From: Euryarchaeota archaeon UBA106
Lineage (GTDB): Archaea; Thermoplasmatota; Poseidoniia; Poseidoniales; Thalassarchaeaceae
NCBI GenBank assembly: GCA_002502365.1
Contig: DAOJ01000020.1
Span: 446 to 13,908, forward strand
DNA length: 13,463 nucleotides
Direction: 5' to 3'
The notes under the pieces: model-generated
The model's database searches: none
What the model saw: the letters and a program-made list of their open reading frames with translations, nothing else
Told to the model about the DNA's origin: nothing
In this document: one piece after another, positions 12,753 through 13,463 of the stretch
Layout of the letters: each line of letters opens with the position of its first letter
How positions within the stretch are numbered: position 1 is the stretch's first letter
Translations under genes and position numbers: made by a program

Positions 12753-13463
12753 ATGACCTCTGAGTCTTGGGCTGAAAAGAGTCGTTCTTTAGCAGCCGCA
12801 GGATTGATTGTGATGGGCAGAGATGCCCAACTCAAGATTGAGGGATTAACTAACCTTGGTCCATTAATTGAAGCAGCCACTGCTAGCAGCACTAGGTTAT
12901 TGACTGGTCAAACTATTGACGAGTTACTAACAATCGTACCAACGGAAGAAACGCTTGATGTAACTGATTCTCAGATTCAACATACTCCCCAATCACTACA
13001 GGCAACTTTAGCAAGATCAGAAACCGGTGAAGCGATTGGTAGGACAATAGCACCGATAAACTCGAATGAAATATCTCCCGCTCCAAGGCCACATGGATTG
13101 GACCATTATAGGATGGAGGATTTCCCTATGTTGGCCTCAGATGTTGACGCTGAAATTGAAATTCATTTCGATATAACAGGTTCATCAAAAACGGAAGGTA
13201 AAATGACAGATATCCAATCCTTTTTCGGAGATAGACTGAAAAAAATTCGTAACCAACTAATCACAGGTGGTGCTTTACCTCGTAGACCAATTAGTATTGC
13301 TGAAGCTTGGCGAAATCGGCAAAGACATACCTCAAAGGATTATGAAATTACAATTGTGGGTCTAGCATCAGAATCTCGATTTACACGTGCAGGAAATCTG
13401 AGTTTTGTACTCGAGGACGAAACACAGGACATCAGATGTTCACTGCGCCCTCCTTCGGGTGCA
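12753..13463 (+). CDS. polB: DNA polymerase II (PolD) small subunit DP1, N-terminal part (cut by window edge)
   Basis: From the ATG at 12753, 237 codons run to the right edge without a stop. An in-frame TGA at 12726 excludes an earlier ATG. Residues about 1-60 form a small helical N-terminal domain ('GLIVMGRDAQLKIEG', 'GQTIDELL'). Residues 60-150 are a low-complexity, poorly conserved linker. Then 'IQSFFGDRLKKIRNQL' (152-167) leads into an OB fold: 'YEITIVGLASESRFTRAGN' (197-215) and 'LSFVLEDETQDIRC' (216-229). That succession ('F..Rl..l..lL', then 'I.GhV.....t..Ghhh..LED.T') is typical of the archaeal PolD exonuclease subunit DP1. DP1 carries 3'-5' proofreading in its calcineurin-like domain, which lies outside the window. 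PolD is the main replicative polymerase in most non-Thermoproteota archaea, so this gene is the best taxonomic marker here. Confidence 0.85.
   Translation, partial: MTSESWAEKSRSLAAAGLIVMGRDAQLKIEGLTNLGPLIEAATASSTRLLTGQTIDELLTIVPTEETLDVTDSQIQHTPQSLQATLARSETGEAIGRTIAPINSNEISPAPRPHGLDHYRMEDFPMLASDVDAEIEIHFDITGSSKTEGKMTDIQSFFGDRLKKIRNQLITGGALPRRPISIAEAWRNRQRHTSKDYEITIVGLASESRFTRAGNLSFVLEDETQDIRCSLRPPSGA

Noticed and set aside
1..13463. Mobile element, CRISPR array, prophage or defence island
   Set aside because: I found no transposase, integrase, nuclease-helicase module, regularly spaced repeats or att-like duplications. Gene content is core metabolism and information processing.

Overview
The window is a gene-dense stretch of about 13.5 kb of chromosomal housekeeping DNA of moderate G+C content. 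It most probably comes from a mesophilic marine archaeon of the Thermoplasmatota, with Marine Group II / Poseidoniales the best guess. The archaeal evidence is an archaeal-type tyrosyl-tRNA synthetase, the N-terminal part of the archaea-specific DNA polymerase D small subunit (DP1) at the right edge, and AT-rich TATA-like elements 30-55 nt upstream of several start codons. Several other genes have a bacterial or eukaryotic flavour: a class II CCA-adding enzyme, a long HMG-CoA synthase and acyl-CoA dehydrogenases. Such a mosaic is common in these marine lineages. The taxon is inferred from gene content only.

Layout, left to right. The left edge holds the first 83 codons of a glutaryl-CoA dehydrogenase-like gene (minus strand). 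Next comes a membrane-anchored beta-propeller protein (minus). Divergent from it is a two-gene operon, a small DUF5611-like protein followed by tyrS (plus). Then comes the mevalonate-pathway gene for HMG-CoA synthase (plus). It converges on a minus-strand pair: an acyl-CoA dehydrogenase followed by a class V PLP enzyme of the 'cysteine desulfurase-like' group. Divergent from that pair is a glycine-cleavage-H-like protein that lacks the lipoyl lysine (plus). It abuts the 3' end of the class II CCA-adding enzyme (minus). Divergent from the CCA enzyme is a compact SerK/ParB-fold protein, probably a free-serine kinase (plus). It converges on a minus-strand pair, a PIMT-like methyltransferase-fold protein followed by a HEAT-repeat protein. 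The right end has tRNA-Val(UAC) with an encoded CCA, a PncC/CinA-C amidase, a short hairpin followed by T's, and the truncated DP1 gene (all plus).

Functional themes. Translation and tRNA: tyrS, tRNA-Val, CCA-adding enzyme. Acyl-CoA and isoprenoid lipid metabolism: the GcdH-like protein, the acyl-CoA dehydrogenase and HMG-CoA synthase. Repair, cofactor recycling and replication: PIMT-like protein, PncC, DP1. The SerK-like protein points to serine/cysteine metabolism. Genes are packed tightly: three convergent pairs end within 0-6 bp of each other, and no gene-free stretch exceeds about 125 bp.

I saw no mobile element, CRISPR array, phage gene or recognisable defence system. The most interesting points are familiar folds that have lost or altered key residues (H-like protein, PIMT-like protein, PLP enzyme), the miniature SerK-like protein, the insertions in HMG-CoA synthase, and a bacterial/eukaryotic-class CCA enzyme in an archaeal setting.
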